Below, one piece after another: positions 25,556-34,665 of a DNA stretch of 64,000 nucleotides. Every line of letters begins with the position of its first letter. The first letter of the stretch is position 1. This DNA is from Herbidospora cretacea (GTDB lineage Bacteria > Actinomycetota > Actinomycetes > Streptosporangiales > Streptosporangiaceae). The position numbers were made by a program, and so were the translations under genes. The DNA is taken from assembly GCF_001570605.1 (NCBI RefSeq), contig NZ_BBXG01000005.1, forward strand, positions 1 through 64,000, read 5' to 3'. The notes below the pieces were generated by a model that saw only the letters and a list, made by a program, of their open reading frames with translations, was not told the origin of the DNA and made no database searches.

Positions 25556-25664
25556 GGGGGTCCCTTCACGTGCCCAGGGCACCTTGAGGTGCGTTCTTCC
25601 CGCTGGGGACGGTCGTCCCTAGCGTCGGAGTCGACGGTTCCACCTTCGCACGGGAGTGACGCAC

Positions 25665-26297
25665 ATGACGACCTTGGGCATTCTCGGCGCCGGCGACGTG
25701 GCCCGCGCCCTGGCCGGCGGCTGGATCGCGGCGGGGCACACCGTGGTCATCGGTTCACGTCGGCCGGAACGCGGCGACTGGCCTGAGGAGGTCCGCGTCG
25801 CGGGTCTCGCCGAGGCGGCCGAAGCGGGCGAGGTGGTCGTGAACGCCACGCCGGGCCGCGACTCCGTCGGGATCCTCGCCCCGCTGCGCCGTCACCTGGC
25901 GGGAAAGGTGCTGATCGACGTGGCCAACGCGGTCGAGCTGGGCCCCGACGGTTTCGCGACCGCGCTGGTCCACCCCGCCACCAGCCTCGCGGAGACGATC
26001 CAGGCGGCCCTGCCGGAGACCCGGGTGGTCAAGACGCTGAACACGATGGGCCCGGCCTCGGTCATGGCCGACCCGGCGCGGCTGTCCACGAACCCGGCGG
26101 TCTTCGTGTCGGGCGACGACGCCGCGGCGAAGGCGACGGTCACGGAGCTGCTCTCCGACCTGGGCTGGCGCCCGGAATGGGTGCTCGATCTCGGTGACCT
26201 CACCACGGCCCGGGTGCCGGAGGCGTTCGTGCTGATGGTGCGGCCGCTGTTCGGCGCCCTCGGCCCGGTGCCCTTCGGCCTGGCCGTCGCCCGCTGA
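25665..26297 (+). CDS. NADP oxidoreductase, coenzyme F420-dependent-like Rossmann protein
   Basis: 210 residues. TLGILGAGDVARALAGGW is the NAD(P)-binding GxGxxA motif, followed by GSRRPERG (a basic NADPH-type pocket), a VVNATPGRDSVGIL strand-loop and VKTLNTMGPASVMADPAR. This is the short F420H2:NADP+ oxidoreductase-like/ProC-like family often found divergent from HxlR or next to it. The ATG at 25665 has GGGAG 8 bases upstream; a GTG at 25656 is the alternative. Substrate unknown. Confidence 0.8.
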   Translation: MTTLGILGAGDVARALAGGWIAAGHTVVIGSRRPERGDWPEEVRVAGLAEAAEAGEVVVNATPGRDSVGILAPLRRHLAGKVLIDVANAVELGPDGFATALVHPATSLAETIQAALPETRVVKTLNTMGPASVMADPARLSTNPAVFVSGDDAAAKATVTELLSDLGWRPEWVLDLGDLTTARVPEAFVLMVRPLFGALGPVPFGLAVAR

Positions 26298-26327
26298 CGG
26301 GTGGGATCCCTGCGTCCGGGTGCAGGC

Positions 26328-26367
26328 GGGACCGGGGTCTCTCCTCGCAGAGGAGATCCCCGGTCCC
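26328..26367. terminator. Bidirectional hairpin between convergent genes
   Basis: A long nearly perfect inverted repeat (GGGACCGGGG..TCTCCTC / GAGGAGA..CCCCGGTCCC, 3-base loop, one small bulge) between the NADP-oxidoreductase stop and the TauD-like stop; it can serve both strands and marks the left edge of the NRPS cluster. Confidence 0.75.
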
Positions 26368-26377
26368 CGAGAACGGC

Positions 26378-27280
26378 TCAGCTCATCGCCACCAGCACGC
26401 GGCGTGACCCGGTGAAGGGCCGCCGGCCGTGGCCCACCAGGACGTTGTCGATCAGCAGCACGTCGCCGGTCCGCCAGTCGACGTCGACCGCGTGCTCCAG
26501 CCCCCGGTCCCGTGCCTGGATCACGTGCTCGGCCGGGATCGGGGTGCCGTCGGCGTACTGGACCGACTGCGGGAGGTCCTCCGGCGGCATGATCTCCGCC
26601 AGCATCAGGGCCGTCTCGTCGCCGAGGGAGGCCGGGTGCCACTGGTCCGACTGGTTGAACCAGACCTCCGCGCCCGTCACCGGGTGGCGGGTGGTCGACG
26701 GGCGGATCTGCGTCACGCGCAGGCCGCCGTCGTTCCGCCACGTCCACTCCGCCGAGGAGGCGTCGAGGAAGGCCTCGACCGCCTTCTTGTCGGAGGTCTC
26801 GAAGGTCTCCTGCCAGCTCTTGCCGAGGCCCATGCCCCCGTGGAGGTTCTGGGTGTAGCGGACGCCCTTGGCGAACGCCTCGCGCACGCCGGGGTCGAGG
26901 GACTCCAGCCAGGTCACCCCGTCGACCACCGGGGTCGCGCCGCCCGTCTCGGCGGCCTTCGCGCAGAAGAACATCAGGCGCGAGGGCCAGGAGGCGGCGT
27001 AGGACAGCTCGTTGTGCATGGAGATCGTGTACTCGGCCGGGTACTCGGTCGAGGTGTAGACGTTCTGGCCGACCTTGGTGCGCGGGGAGTTCCCGTGGAC
27101 GTAGGCCAGGCGGTTGGGCAGGAGCAGGTCCATCGGGGCGTCCAGGTCCGGCTCGGTCACGCCGAAGCCGCGGAACACCAGGGCCTTCTTCTCGATCAGC
27201 AGGTCGTCGATCGGGTTGTCGCGGAGGAAGTCGGCCAGAGGCCGCCCGTCGCTGTGTATCTCGTGTGGTTGCCAGGTCAT
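26378..27280 (-). CDS. TauD/SyrP-like Fe(II)/2-oxoglutarate dioxygenase
   Basis: 300 residues. The iron facial triad fits His89-X-Glu91 (SMHNELSY) and distal His284 (VGHGRRPF), with an Arg shortly after (SRRVLVAMS) for 2-oxoglutarate. The HXE form and the HNELSY context are those of TauD-type enzymes found in NRPS clusters, such as SyrP, which beta-hydroxylates carrier-bound aspartate. The gene is translationally coupled (ATGA) to the GT1 gene and divergent from the NRPS. I infer that it hydroxylates the amino acid on the NRPS carrier domain, or the released product; a stand-alone catabolic role is less likely. AAAGGGG precedes the ATG. Confidence 0.83.
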   Translation of the reverse strand: MTWQPHEIHSDGRPLADFLRDNPIDDLLIEKKALVFRGFGVTEPDLDAPMDLLLPNRLAYVHGNSPRTKVGQNVYTSTEYPAEYTISMHNELSYAASWPSRLMFFCAKAAETGGATPVVDGVTWLESLDPGVREAFAKGVRYTQNLHGGMGLGKSWQETFETSDKKAVEAFLDASSAEWTWRNDGGLRVTQIRPSTTRHPVTGAEVWFNQSDQWHPASLGDETALMLAEIMPPEDLPQSVQYADGTPIPAEHVIQARDRGLEHAVDVDWRTGDVLLIDNVLVGHGRRPFTGSRRVLVAMS

Positions 27281-28497
27281 CGGGATCCCCTTTTGAGGTG
27301 ACGGCGGAGCGCTTCGCGCTGGGATTCCGTGAGGACCGGGCGACTCGGACGCGGAGGGCCGAGAAGCGAGGCAACGAGGGCCGCCGTTCTCGTGATGCCC
27401 GCCGACGGGTCGAGGTCCTCCGGAGCTGCGGGCTGCTCCCCCGATGTGAGCAGCTCACGCAGGTGTTCCCCCGCCTCGGGCCATTTCCCGGGCGGAAGCC
27501 ATTTCGCCAGGCCCAGTTTGGCCAGCCGGGCGGCGTTGTCGGGGCGGTCGGCGCCGTCCGCGAGCACGAGTTGCGGAGTTCCGGCCATCAGCGCGCGGGT
27601 GAGGGTGCCGATGCCGCCGTGGTGCACCACCGCCCTGACTTTCGGCACGACCTGGTCGAACGGCAGCCGATCGAACCAGCGCACCCCTTCGGGAAGCGGG
27701 TCGGGCAGCAATTCGGGATAGGGCGTCACCACTACCGCCGGTAATCCGCCGACCGCTTTCAGCGCGGACGGGTAGAAGGCCTCGTTGAGCATGCGCCCGG
27801 TGCCGCCGGAGATGAGAATCGGGCGGTCGGCCACGACCTCTGGAGAGAACGCTCCCCGGGAGGCGGCGTCGGGCACCGCGAATCCGGCGAGTTCGAATCG
27901 CGCCGGCGATTTCGCGCCGGCCTGGTCGAACCAGCGGGGCCAGAGGCCGATGTCCATCGTGGCGCCGGCGAACCAGCCATACCAGTCGGATATGGGCGGC
28001 AGCCCGAGGTCGTCGCGGACGGACTGGAAGCCCTCGGCGAGTTCGGTCGCGTACATGTGGGCGGCCAAGCGGGCGCCCATCACCTGGATGGGCGACACCG
28101 CGACCCAGGCGACCGGGCAGCCGAGGAGCTCGGCGGCGAACCTGACCGACAGGGCCGAGGTGTGCCGGCCGACGAGGACCGTGCGGCCCGGGTCGTGGCG
28201 CTCGGCGATGGCCTTGACCTCGAAGGCGAGCTGTTCGAACAGGCCGTTGCGCTCGTAGAAGGCGAGCCAGCCCAGGCCTCCCCTGGTGTCCATCAGCTGG
28301 GCGGTGTCGGCCTGGTGGCGGGCGTACTGCTCGGCGGTGTCGATGGCGGTGAAGTCGAGGCCGGCGGCCGCCGCCCGGTAGGGGGCGTGGGTGATCAGGG
28401 TCACCTCGTGGCCGCCCCGGCGGAGTTCGGAGCCGAGCCGGACGAAGGGCATCACGTCGCCGTCGGTGCCGTGCGTGACGGCGATTATCCTCGGCAC
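27277..28497 (-). CDS. GT1 (MGT-type) UDP-glycosyltransferase of the NRPS cluster
   Basis: 406 residues from the GTG at 28497, which gives the usual family start PRIIAVTHGTDGDVMPFVRLG; an in-frame ATG at 28566 would add 23 residues without an RBS. GT-B fold with the C-terminal donor motif VHHGGIGTLTRALMAGTPQLVLADGADRPDNAARL (PSPG-like, about 300-335). Relatives glycosylate macrolides, glycopeptides and other small molecules, including self-resistance enzymes such as OleI/OleD. Together with the GH1 enzyme at the other end of the cluster it could form a glycosylation/deglycosylation pair. It is the first gene of the minus-strand GT1-TauD transcript. Confidence 0.83.
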   Translation of the reverse strand: MPRIIAVTHGTDGDVMPFVRLGSELRRGGHEVTLITHAPYRAAAAGLDFTAIDTAEQYARHQADTAQLMDTRGGLGWLAFYERNGLFEQLAFEVKAIAERHDPGRTVLVGRHTSALSVRFAAELLGCPVAWVAVSPIQVMGARLAAHMYATELAEGFQSVRDDLGLPPISDWYGWFAGATMDIGLWPRWFDQAGAKSPARFELAGFAVPDAASRGAFSPEVVADRPILISGGTGRMLNEAFYPSALKAVGGLPAVVVTPYPELLPDPLPEGVRWFDRLPFDQVVPKVRAVVHHGGIGTLTRALMAGTPQLVLADGADRPDNAARLAKLGLAKWLPPGKWPEAGEHLRELLTSGEQPAAPEDLDPSAGITRTAALVASLLGPPRPSRPVLTESQREALRRHLKRGSR

Positions 28498-28918
28498 GCC
28501 ACCCGCCCCGCGCCCGGGATTTCGGCTGACAGTGAGTTGCGCATGAAAGTTTCTGTTCCCTTGCATCGGTGGCGGCCGGTGGGTGATACTCCGACTGAGA
28601 AAGCGCTCTCTCTTTCCCGGATGCCCGTCCGGAATGAGACCAAAGAAGCAGTAGCGACATGTTCCTGTCAACGGTGATCCCGCATAATGGAACGTCCGCT
28701 TCCCGCGATCGGGGAATGTGGGGCAGGCTCAGGGTCGTGACTTTTTTTAAGTTCTATACTATCCTACTTCCGGATGCCTGACCTGCAGAAGGAGTCGGTG
28801 AAGGAGGGGCGTCAGCTTACTCATCGGTAATTCGCAGGTAAGACGACATTTCAGAGTGGGACGCGCCGCGCACTTGCGCACGGCGAATGGATTCGTTTAA
28901 TCTCTTCTGGGAGTGCGG

Positions 28919-28932
28919 TGGGAGCGCTCCCA
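28919..28932. promoter_or_regulatory. CebR operator upstream of the NRPS (box 3)
   Basis: Perfect TGGGAGCGCTCCCA, identical in all 14 bases to the boxes before cebE. It ends 112 bases before the NRPS start codon and is over 400 bases from the GT1 start, so it should chiefly control the NRPS operon. Confidence 0.88.
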
Positions 28933-28950
28933 TGACGGTTAATTGGGTTC

Positions 28951-28975
28951 CGCAAGTTTCCGCAACTCAGCGCAA
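28951..28975. repeat. Three CGCAA direct repeats at 10-base spacing
   Basis: CGCAA begins at 28951, 28961 and 28971, one helical turn apart, between the CebR box and the NRPS start. In-phase short repeats of this kind can be activator sites, but no activator gene is present in the cluster. Confidence 0.5.
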
Positions 28976-29044
28976 CATTAGGTGGACGCTTATCGCGCCG
29001 GCCTTTTTCGGGTTGCCTTGGACCGTTCAAAGAAAGGCCACTCC

Positions 29045-32000
29045 GTGGCAGTGACGTCCACATCGACACCCGGGTCCGCGCCTCGTAGCTCCCTCGGCGG
29101 GCTCTCACCCTCGCGCCAGGCCGCGCTCGCGCGCCTGCTCACCGCGCGCCCGAAGTCCCCGATCCCGGCGGTCCCCCGCGACCAGGGCCCTCACGCCTGC
29201 TCCTTCGAGCAGCGCCAGATGTGGCTCGGCGCGCAGCTCGGCGGCGCCGCCCCGGCGCCCAACGCGACGCTGGGACTGAGGCTCGACGGGCCCCTCGACG
29301 TGCCCGCGCTGACCGCCGCGCTCGACGCGCTGGTCGTGCGGCACGAGAGCCTGCGCACCGTCTACACCGGTGAGGAGCCGCTCCAGGTCGTGCTCGACCC
29401 GTTCCCCATGCCGCTGGAATACCACGGCGGCCCGGACCTCGCCGGCGAGGTCACCGCCCGGGCGGTGACCCGGCGGTTCGACCTGGAGGCCGGGCCGGTC
29501 GTGGCGGCGACGCTGATCCGGCTGGCCGAGGACTCGCACGCGCTGCTCGTCGTGTGCCACCACATCGCCGCCGACGGCTGGTCGATGGGCATCCTCGCCG
29601 ACGAGCTGGCGGCGCTGTACAAGGACGCGCTCGGCGTCCCGGCCGCACTGGCCGAGATCCCCGTGCAGTACGCCGACTACGCCGCCTGGTCACGCGCCGA
29701 GCTCACCCCGGAGACGCTGGAGAGCCGCGCCGCCTACTGGCGCGGCACGCTCGGCGGCGCCGACCCCGTCGACCTGCCGATGCGGCGCGAACGGCCGGTG
29801 CCCGACGGGCGGCGCACCCACACGAACTGGAGCCTGCTGGCCCCCGGCACCCTCGCCGGGCTGCAGGCCGCCGGCGGGCCGGGGACCACGCCGTTCACCG
29901 CCCTGCTGGCGGTGTTCTCGATGCTGCTGGCCCGCTACACCGGCACCGACGGGGTCACCCTGGCGACCACCAACGGCGGACGCCGCCGCCGCGAGCTCGA
30001 AGGCGTCGTCGGGTGCTTCGTCAACGCGGTGCCGATCCACGGCGACCTGTCCGGCGACCCGGCGTTCCCCGAGGTCGCGGCGCGGATCCGCAAGGCGGTC
30101 GGCGGCGCGCTGAGCAACCAGCTGCCGCTGTCGGTCCTGGCCGACGCCGTGGACCTGAAGCTGCCGGTCAGCTTCTCCCTGCGCGGCTTCCGCGACCAGC
30201 GGGGCGACTGGCCCGGCCTGACCGCCTCGATCTGGGACCACGAGGTCGACCACCAGGGCTACGAGCTCTCGCTGCTGGTCCACCTCGACGGCGAGGTCAC
30301 CGGCCTCGACTTCACCTACCGCCGCGACCTGCTCGACGACGACGACGTCGAGCGGATGGTCCGCCACTACCACCACCTCGCCGCCCAGATCGTGGCGAAC
30401 CCGGCGGCCACGCTGGCCGAGCTCGACCTCGTGACCCCGGAGGAGCGGGCCACGATCATCGGCACGTGGAACGACTCGGCGCGGTCCTATCCCGAGAGAG
30501 CGCTCCCTTCGTTGCTGGCCGAGCACCGCGACTCGACCGCGACCGCCGTTCTCTTCAGGGACCGGCCCACCTCCTACGCCGATCTGCACGCCCGCGCCCA
30601 CCAGATCGCCCGCCGCCTCGTCGAGGAGGGCGTCACCCCGGAGAGCACGGTCGGGGTGCTGCTGGACCGCTCGCCCGACCTGATCGCCTCGCTGCTCGGC
30701 GTGTGGCTGGCCGGGGCGGCGTACGTCCCGATGGACCCGGCGTTCCCGCCGCAGCGGCTCGCCGACATGCTGGAGACGGCGGGCACGTCGCTGGTGCTCA
30801 CCGAGCGGAAGTACGTCTCCCGGTTCGACGGCCCCACGGTCGTCGAGGTCGCCTCGATCGACGGCGACGCCACCCCCGTGGACGTCCCGCTCGACGTCGA
30901 CCGCCTGGCCTACCTGATCTTCACCTCGGGCTCGACCGGCAAGCCGAAGGGCGTCCAGGTCACCCACCGGGGCCTGGTCAACCACGTCTGGTGGGCCGTG
31001 GAGGAGCTCGCCGCGCGCGGGACCGGCGGCGCGCCGCTGCTCGGCTCGGTCGCGTTCGACCTGGTCGTGCCGAACCTGTGGGCGCCCCTGGTGACCGGGC
31101 AGACCGTGACGGTCCTGGACCAGGACTTCGACATGGGCGAGCTCGGCGCCCTCCTCGGCGACCGACGCTTCAGCTTCATCAAGCTCACCCCCGGCCATCT
31201 GGAGGTCCTGGGCCACCAGCTCGACGACGCCCAGGCCGCCCAGTTGGCCGAGGTGATCGTCGTGGCCGGCGAAGCCCTGCCGGGGTCGCTGGCCGACCGC
31301 TGGCTGGAGATCCTCGGCCCCGGACGGCTGATCAACGAGTACGGCCCCACCGAGGCCACCGTCGGCACGTGCGTCTACCCGGTCACCCACCGGCAGCACC
31401 ACGAGGTCGTCCCCATCGGGGCGCCGCTGCCCAACATGCGCATGTTCGTTCTCGACCAGCACCGCCGCCTGCTTCCCGCGGGCGTCCCCGGCGAACTGTA
31501 CGTCGGCGGCGTCGGCGTCACCCGCGGCTACGTGAACCGACCGGACCTGACCGCCGAACGGTTCGTGGAGTTCGAGGGTGAGCGCGTCTACAAGACGGGC
31601 GACCGGGTCCTGTGGCTGCCCGACGGCAACGTCGCGTTCCTCGGCCGGTTCGACGACCAGGTGAAGATCCGCGGCTACCGCATCGAGCTCGACGAGGTCA
31701 GGGCCGCGCTCCTCGACCATCCGGGCGTGCGGGACGCGGTGGCGGCGGTGCACGAGGAACGACTCGTGGCCTACTACGTGCCGGCCGGGAACCCCGTCCG
31801 CGACCTGGCCGAGCACTGCGCGCTCCGGCTGCCCGAGTACATGGTCCCGGTGGTCTTCACCGAGCTCGACCGGATGCCGCTCAACGCGAACGGGAAGGTC
31901 GACCGCAAGGCGCTCCCCGCGCCGGCCGCCTCCGCGACCTCGGCCGTGGAGCCCCGTACCGAGACCGAGCGAAGGATCGCCGAGGTCTGGAAAGAGGTCC

Positions 32001-34348
32001 TGAACCTCGACGCGGTCGGCGTCGAAGACGACTTCATGGCGCTGGGCGGCCACTCGCTGCTGCTCATCCGCATGATCGCCAAGCTCCGCCAGACGATGCC
32101 CGACAAGCCGATCAGCGTCGTCGACGCGCTGGCCAACCGGACCGTGGCCGCCCTCGCGGCCCTGGTCGACGGGCCCGCCGAGGACTCCGGCGGCCTGCTG
32201 GTGAGGCTGACGCCGCCGATCCCCGCCCCCACGACGACCCTCGTCTGCGTCCCCTACGGCGGCGGCAGCGCGGTCGTCTACCAGGCGCTCGCCGAGGCCT
32301 TACCGAAGGGCGTCGCGCTCCAGGCCGTCGCCCTCCCCGGTCACGAACTCGGCGTCGACGAGGAGGTCCTCCCCTTCGACGAGGCCGCCGAGAAGATCTG
32401 CGAAGAGATCCTGGCCAAGGTCAAGGGCCCTCTGGTCCTGTACGGCCACTGCGTCGGCAGCGCCCTCACGACCGAGATCGCCCGCCGCGTCGAGGCGGCC
32501 GGCCGCGAGATCGACGCCGTCTACATCGCCGGCAGCTTCCCGTTCGCCGTCCCGACCAAGGGACTGAGCGGCCTGCTGAACAAGCACTACTTCAACAACC
32601 GCAGGCTGCGGAACAACAACTCCGAGGCCAACTGGCTGCGCGCCATCGGCGCCGACCTCGACGGCCTCGGCACCGACGAGGTCGAGCGCATCGTCACCAC
32701 CATGCGCTCCGACGCCAAGGCGGGCGAGGCCTACTTCACCCGGCTCATCGACGAGGGCGCGACCCCGCTGAAGGCCCCGCTGATCTCGATCGTCGGCAGC
32801 CGCGACCCGATCACCGACTTCTACGAGGAGCGCTACCGCGACTGGCACGTCACCGCCAGGACGACGGCCCTCGTGGTGATCGACGAGGCGGGCCACTACT
32901 TCCTGCGCTACCGGGCCGAGGAGCTGGCCCGGATCATCACCACCGTCCACACCGACCTCGACGGCCCCCACGGGGAGACGACCTGGCGCAAGGAGGCGGT
33001 CTCCCGGGAGAAGCCCGCCGCGGAGGCCACGCTCGGCCGGTTCCTGCGGGTGGCCACCGGCCAGACCGTGTCGATGGTCGGCACGGCGATGACCGAGTTC
33101 GCGGTGCCGATCTGGGCCTACCTGAAGACCGGCTCGCTCCTCCAGTTCAGCCTGTTCGCGATCATCGCGCTGGTCCCCGGCCTGGTGCTGTCGCCGCTGG
33201 TCGGCGCGCTGGTCGACCGCAGCGACCGGCGCCGGGCGATGCTCATCGGCGACGGCGCGTGCCTGGGCCTCCAGGCGCTCATGCTCGGGCTCCTGCTCAC
33301 CGACACCCTCCCGATGCCCGCGCTGTACGGCATCCTCGTCCTGCTCAGCGTCGCCCTCACCGTGCAGCGCCTGGCCTGGGCGTCGGCCGTGCCGCAACTG
33401 GCCCCCAAGCACTACCTCGGCCACGCCGGCGGCGTCCTGCAACTGGGCAACGCCATCGGCCGCCTGATGGTCCCGCTGTTCGCGGTCGGGGTGCTGGCCG
33501 CGATCGGGCTGAACGGGATCCTGATCGCCAACGTCGTCTGCTACCTGTTCGCCGTCACCGTCACGCTGCTCACGCCGTTCCCGAAGGCGATGGCCTGGAC
33601 GCGGCGCGAGTCGGTCGGCGCGGAGATCCGCAACGGCTTCACCTACCTGTGGCGGCGGCCGGGCCTGCGGGCGATGGCGATCACCATGTTCGCCGTCAAC
33701 TTCTTCCTGTTCACCGCGTTCACCATGATCTCGCCGCTGGTGCTCTCGATGGGCGACCTCGGCGACACCGGCACGGTGGCCCTGGTCGCGGCGGCCGGCG
33801 CCGTCACGGGCGGGTTCGTGATCTCGATCTGGGGCGGCCCGCGCCGCCGCCGGATGTTCGGGATGCTCGCGGCCGTGGGGGTCGTGGCGCTCTTCGCCTT
33901 CTCGATGGGGCTGCGCCCGTGGCTGCCGCTGGTGGCGGTGGGCGCGGCCGGGATGGCGCTGTTCATGACGATCAGCGACGGCATCTGGATCACGATCATC
34001 CACTCGAAGGTGCCCCAGCGGTACCACGCCCGGGTGATCGCCATCAACCAGATGCTGGCCATGTCGACCCAGCCGATCGGCCTGGCCGTGCAGGCCTGGC
34101 TGGCCGGGCTGGTGTTCGTCCCGCTGCTGCGCGAGGACGGCGCGCTGGCCTCCACGGTCGGCGCCGTGATCGGGGTCGGCGAGGGACGCGGCATCGGCCT
34201 GCTCTACCTGATCTGCGGCCTGGCCATGGCCGTCACGATCGTGCTCGCCCTCCGGCACCGGGCGCTCCGGAACTTCGACCGGGACACCCCCGACGCGGAA
34301 CCCGACGATCTCGTCGGCCTCGCTGAACTGAAGGGAACCTCCGCATGA
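29045..34348 (+). CDS. Single-module NRPS fused to an MFS exporter (C-A-PCP-TE-MFS), Cys-type thioesterase
   Basis: 1767 residues from the GTG at 29045 (AGAAAGG 7 bases upstream). Condensation domain about 45-470 with His172-His173 and Asp177 (CHHIAADGWS). Adenylation domain about 475-955 with FTSGSTGKPKG (about 622), NEYGPTEAT (about 764) and NGKVDRK; my hand-read ten-residue code is D-L-P-K-V-A-E-V-G-K, closest to Asn/Asp-activating domains. PCP with Ser1004 (LGGHSLL). Thioesterase about 1045-1285 in which the nucleophile is Cys1136 (YGHCVGS, codon TGC) with SRDP and AGHYFLR supplying Asp and His. About 1320-1745 is an MFS transporter with about 10-12 membrane segments (LVDRSDRRRAM loop). 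The protein should make, release and export a product at the membrane. Expression is probably CebR-controlled. Confidence 0.9.
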   Translation: MAVTSTSTPGSAPRSSLGGLSPSRQAALARLLTARPKSPIPAVPRDQGPHACSFEQRQMWLGAQLGGAAPAPNATLGLRLDGPLDVPALTAALDALVVRHESLRTVYTGEEPLQVVLDPFPMPLEYHGGPDLAGEVTARAVTRRFDLEAGPVVAATLIRLAEDSHALLVVCHHIAADGWSMGILADELAALYKDALGVPAALAEIPVQYADYAAWSRAELTPETLESRAAYWRGTLGGADPVDLPMRRERPVPDGRRTHTNWSLLAPGTLAGLQAAGGPGTTPFTALLAVFSMLLARYTGTDGVTLATTNGGRRRRELEGVVGCFVNAVPIHGDLSGDPAFPEVAARIRKAVGGALSNQLPLSVLADAVDLKLPVSFSLRGFRDQRGDWPGLTASIWDHEVDHQGYELSLLVHLDGEVTGLDFTYRRDLLDDDDVERMVRHYHHLAAQIVANPAATLAELDLVTPEERATIIGTWNDSARSYPERALPSLLAEHRDSTATAVLFRDRPTSYADLHARAHQIARRLVEEGVTPESTVGVLLDRSPDLIASLLGVWLAGAAYVPMDPAFPPQRLADMLETAGTSLVLTERKYVSRFDGPTVVEVASIDGDATPVDVPLDVDRLAYLIFTSGSTGKPKGVQVTHRGLVNHVWWAVEELAARGTGGAPLLGSVAFDLVVPNLWAPLVTGQTVTVLDQDFDMGELGALLGDRRFSFIKLTPGHLEVLGHQLDDAQAAQLAEVIVVAGEALPGSLADRWLEILGPGRLINEYGPTEATVGTCVYPVTHRQHHEVVPIGAPLPNMRMFVLDQHRRLLPAGVPGELYVGGVGVTRGYVNRPDLTAERFVEFEGERVYKTGDRVLWLPDGNVAFLGRFDDQVKIRGYRIELDEVRAALLDHPGVRDAVAAVHEERLVAYYVPAGNPVRDLAEHCALRLPEYMVPVVFTELDRMPLNANGKVDRKALPAPAASATSAVEPRTETERRIAEVWKEVLNLDAVGVEDDFMALGGHSLLLIRMIAKLRQTMPDKPISVVDALANRTVAALAALVDGPAEDSGGLLVRLTPPIPAPTTTLVCVPYGGGSAVVYQALAEALPKGVALQAVALPGHELGVDEEVLPFDEAAEKICEEILAKVKGPLVLYGHCVGSALTTEIARRVEAAGREIDAVYIAGSFPFAVPTKGLSGLLNKHYFNNRRLRNNNSEANWLRAIGADLDGLGTDEVERIVTTMRSDAKAGEAYFTRLIDEGATPLKAPLISIVGSRDPITDFYEERYRDWHVTARTTALVVIDEAGHYFLRYRAEELARIITTVHTDLDGPHGETTWRKEAVSREKPAAEATLGRFLRVATGQTVSMVGTAMTEFAVPIWAYLKTGSLLQFSLFAIIALVPGLVLSPLVGALVDRSDRRRAMLIGDGACLGLQALMLGLLLTDTLPMPALYGILVLLSVALTVQRLAWASAVPQLAPKHYLGHAGGVLQLGNAIGRLMVPLFAVGVLAAIGLNGILIANVVCYLFAVTVTLLTPFPKAMAWTRRESVGAEIRNGFTYLWRRPGLRAMAITMFAVNFFLFTAFTMISPLVLSMGDLGDTGTVALVAAAGAVTGGFVISIWGGPRRRRMFGMLAAVGVVALFAFSMGLRPWLPLVAVGAAGMALFMTISDGIWITIIHSKVPQRYHARVIAINQMLAMSTQPIGLAVQAWLAGLVFVPLLREDGALASTVGAVIGVGEGRGIGLLYLICGLAMAVTIVLALRHRALRNFDRDTPDAEPDDLVGLAELKGTSA

Positions 34349-34665
34349 CCCCCACCGAATCCGCCGTCGCCGAGATCTGGACCGAGCTGCTCGGCCAGGC
34401 TCCGCCGTCGATCGACGACGACTTCTTCGAACTCGGCGGCCAGTCGCTGACGATGGTCCAGTTCCTGGCCCGGGTCGAGGAGCAGTTCGGCGTCGAGTTA
34501 CCCATCGACGTGCTGTTCGCCAGCGGTTTCACCGTCGCGGAGGCCTCGAAGGCGATCGACCAGGGCCGGATCGCGGCCGTCGACGACGACGAGCTGGCCG
34601 CGCTGCTGAAGCAGCTCGACGGCATGTCGGACGACGAGATCAACGAGCTGCTGTCGGACGCATGA
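34345..34665 (+). CDS. Free-standing peptidyl/acyl carrier protein
   Basis: 106 residues, with one carrier domain whose phosphopantetheine Ser is Ser34 (FFELGGQSLTMVQF). After helix 4 an acidic tail follows (DDDELAALLKQLDGMSDDEINELL), similar to the C-terminal extensions found at the ends of assembly-line modules, perhaps for docking. It overlaps the NRPS stop by 4 bases (ATGA), so it is made with it. No separate adenylation domain is encoded in the cluster. I infer that this carrier holds the acyl or aminoacyl donor for the NRPS condensation domain, possibly loaded by the E2-like acyltransferase downstream. Confidence 0.87.
   Translation: MTPTESAVAEIWTELLGQAPPSIDDDFFELGGQSLTMVQFLARVEEQFGVELPIDVLFASGFTVAEASKAIDQGRIAAVDDDELAALLKQLDGMSDDEINELLSDA

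Larger units (their letters stand above)
28498..29044. other. Divergent control region of the NRPS cluster (547 bases without a gene)
   Basis: Lower in G+C than its surroundings. It contains an AT-rich stretch with a T7 run (28742-28748) and TATACT at 28755, a possible -10 element; an 18-codon open frame at 28774-28830 with AAGGAG inside it (not supported as a gene); an imperfect palindrome GAGAAAGCGCTCTCTC at 28597-28612; the CebR box at 28919-28932; and three CGCAA units spaced exactly 10 bases at 28951-28975. Promoters for both the GT1-TauD and NRPS transcripts must lie here. I see no MbtH-type or regulator gene. Confidence 0.6.

Noticed and set aside
28597-28612. GAGAAAGCGCTCTCTC, a LacI-type imperfect palindrome upstream of the GT1 gene
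   Set aside because: Too many mismatches to the CebR consensus to call; kept only as a note in the intergenic region.
28774-28830. 18-codon open frame before the NRPS, a possible leader peptide
   Set aside because: No RBS before its ATG and no attenuator-like structure linked to it; AAGGAG inside it is 3 bases from an in-frame GTG, giving only 10 codons.
30495-30508. AGAGAGCGCTCCCT, resembling a CebR box
   Set aside because: Three mismatches to TGGGAGCGCTCCCA and it lies inside the NRPS coding sequence between C and A domains.
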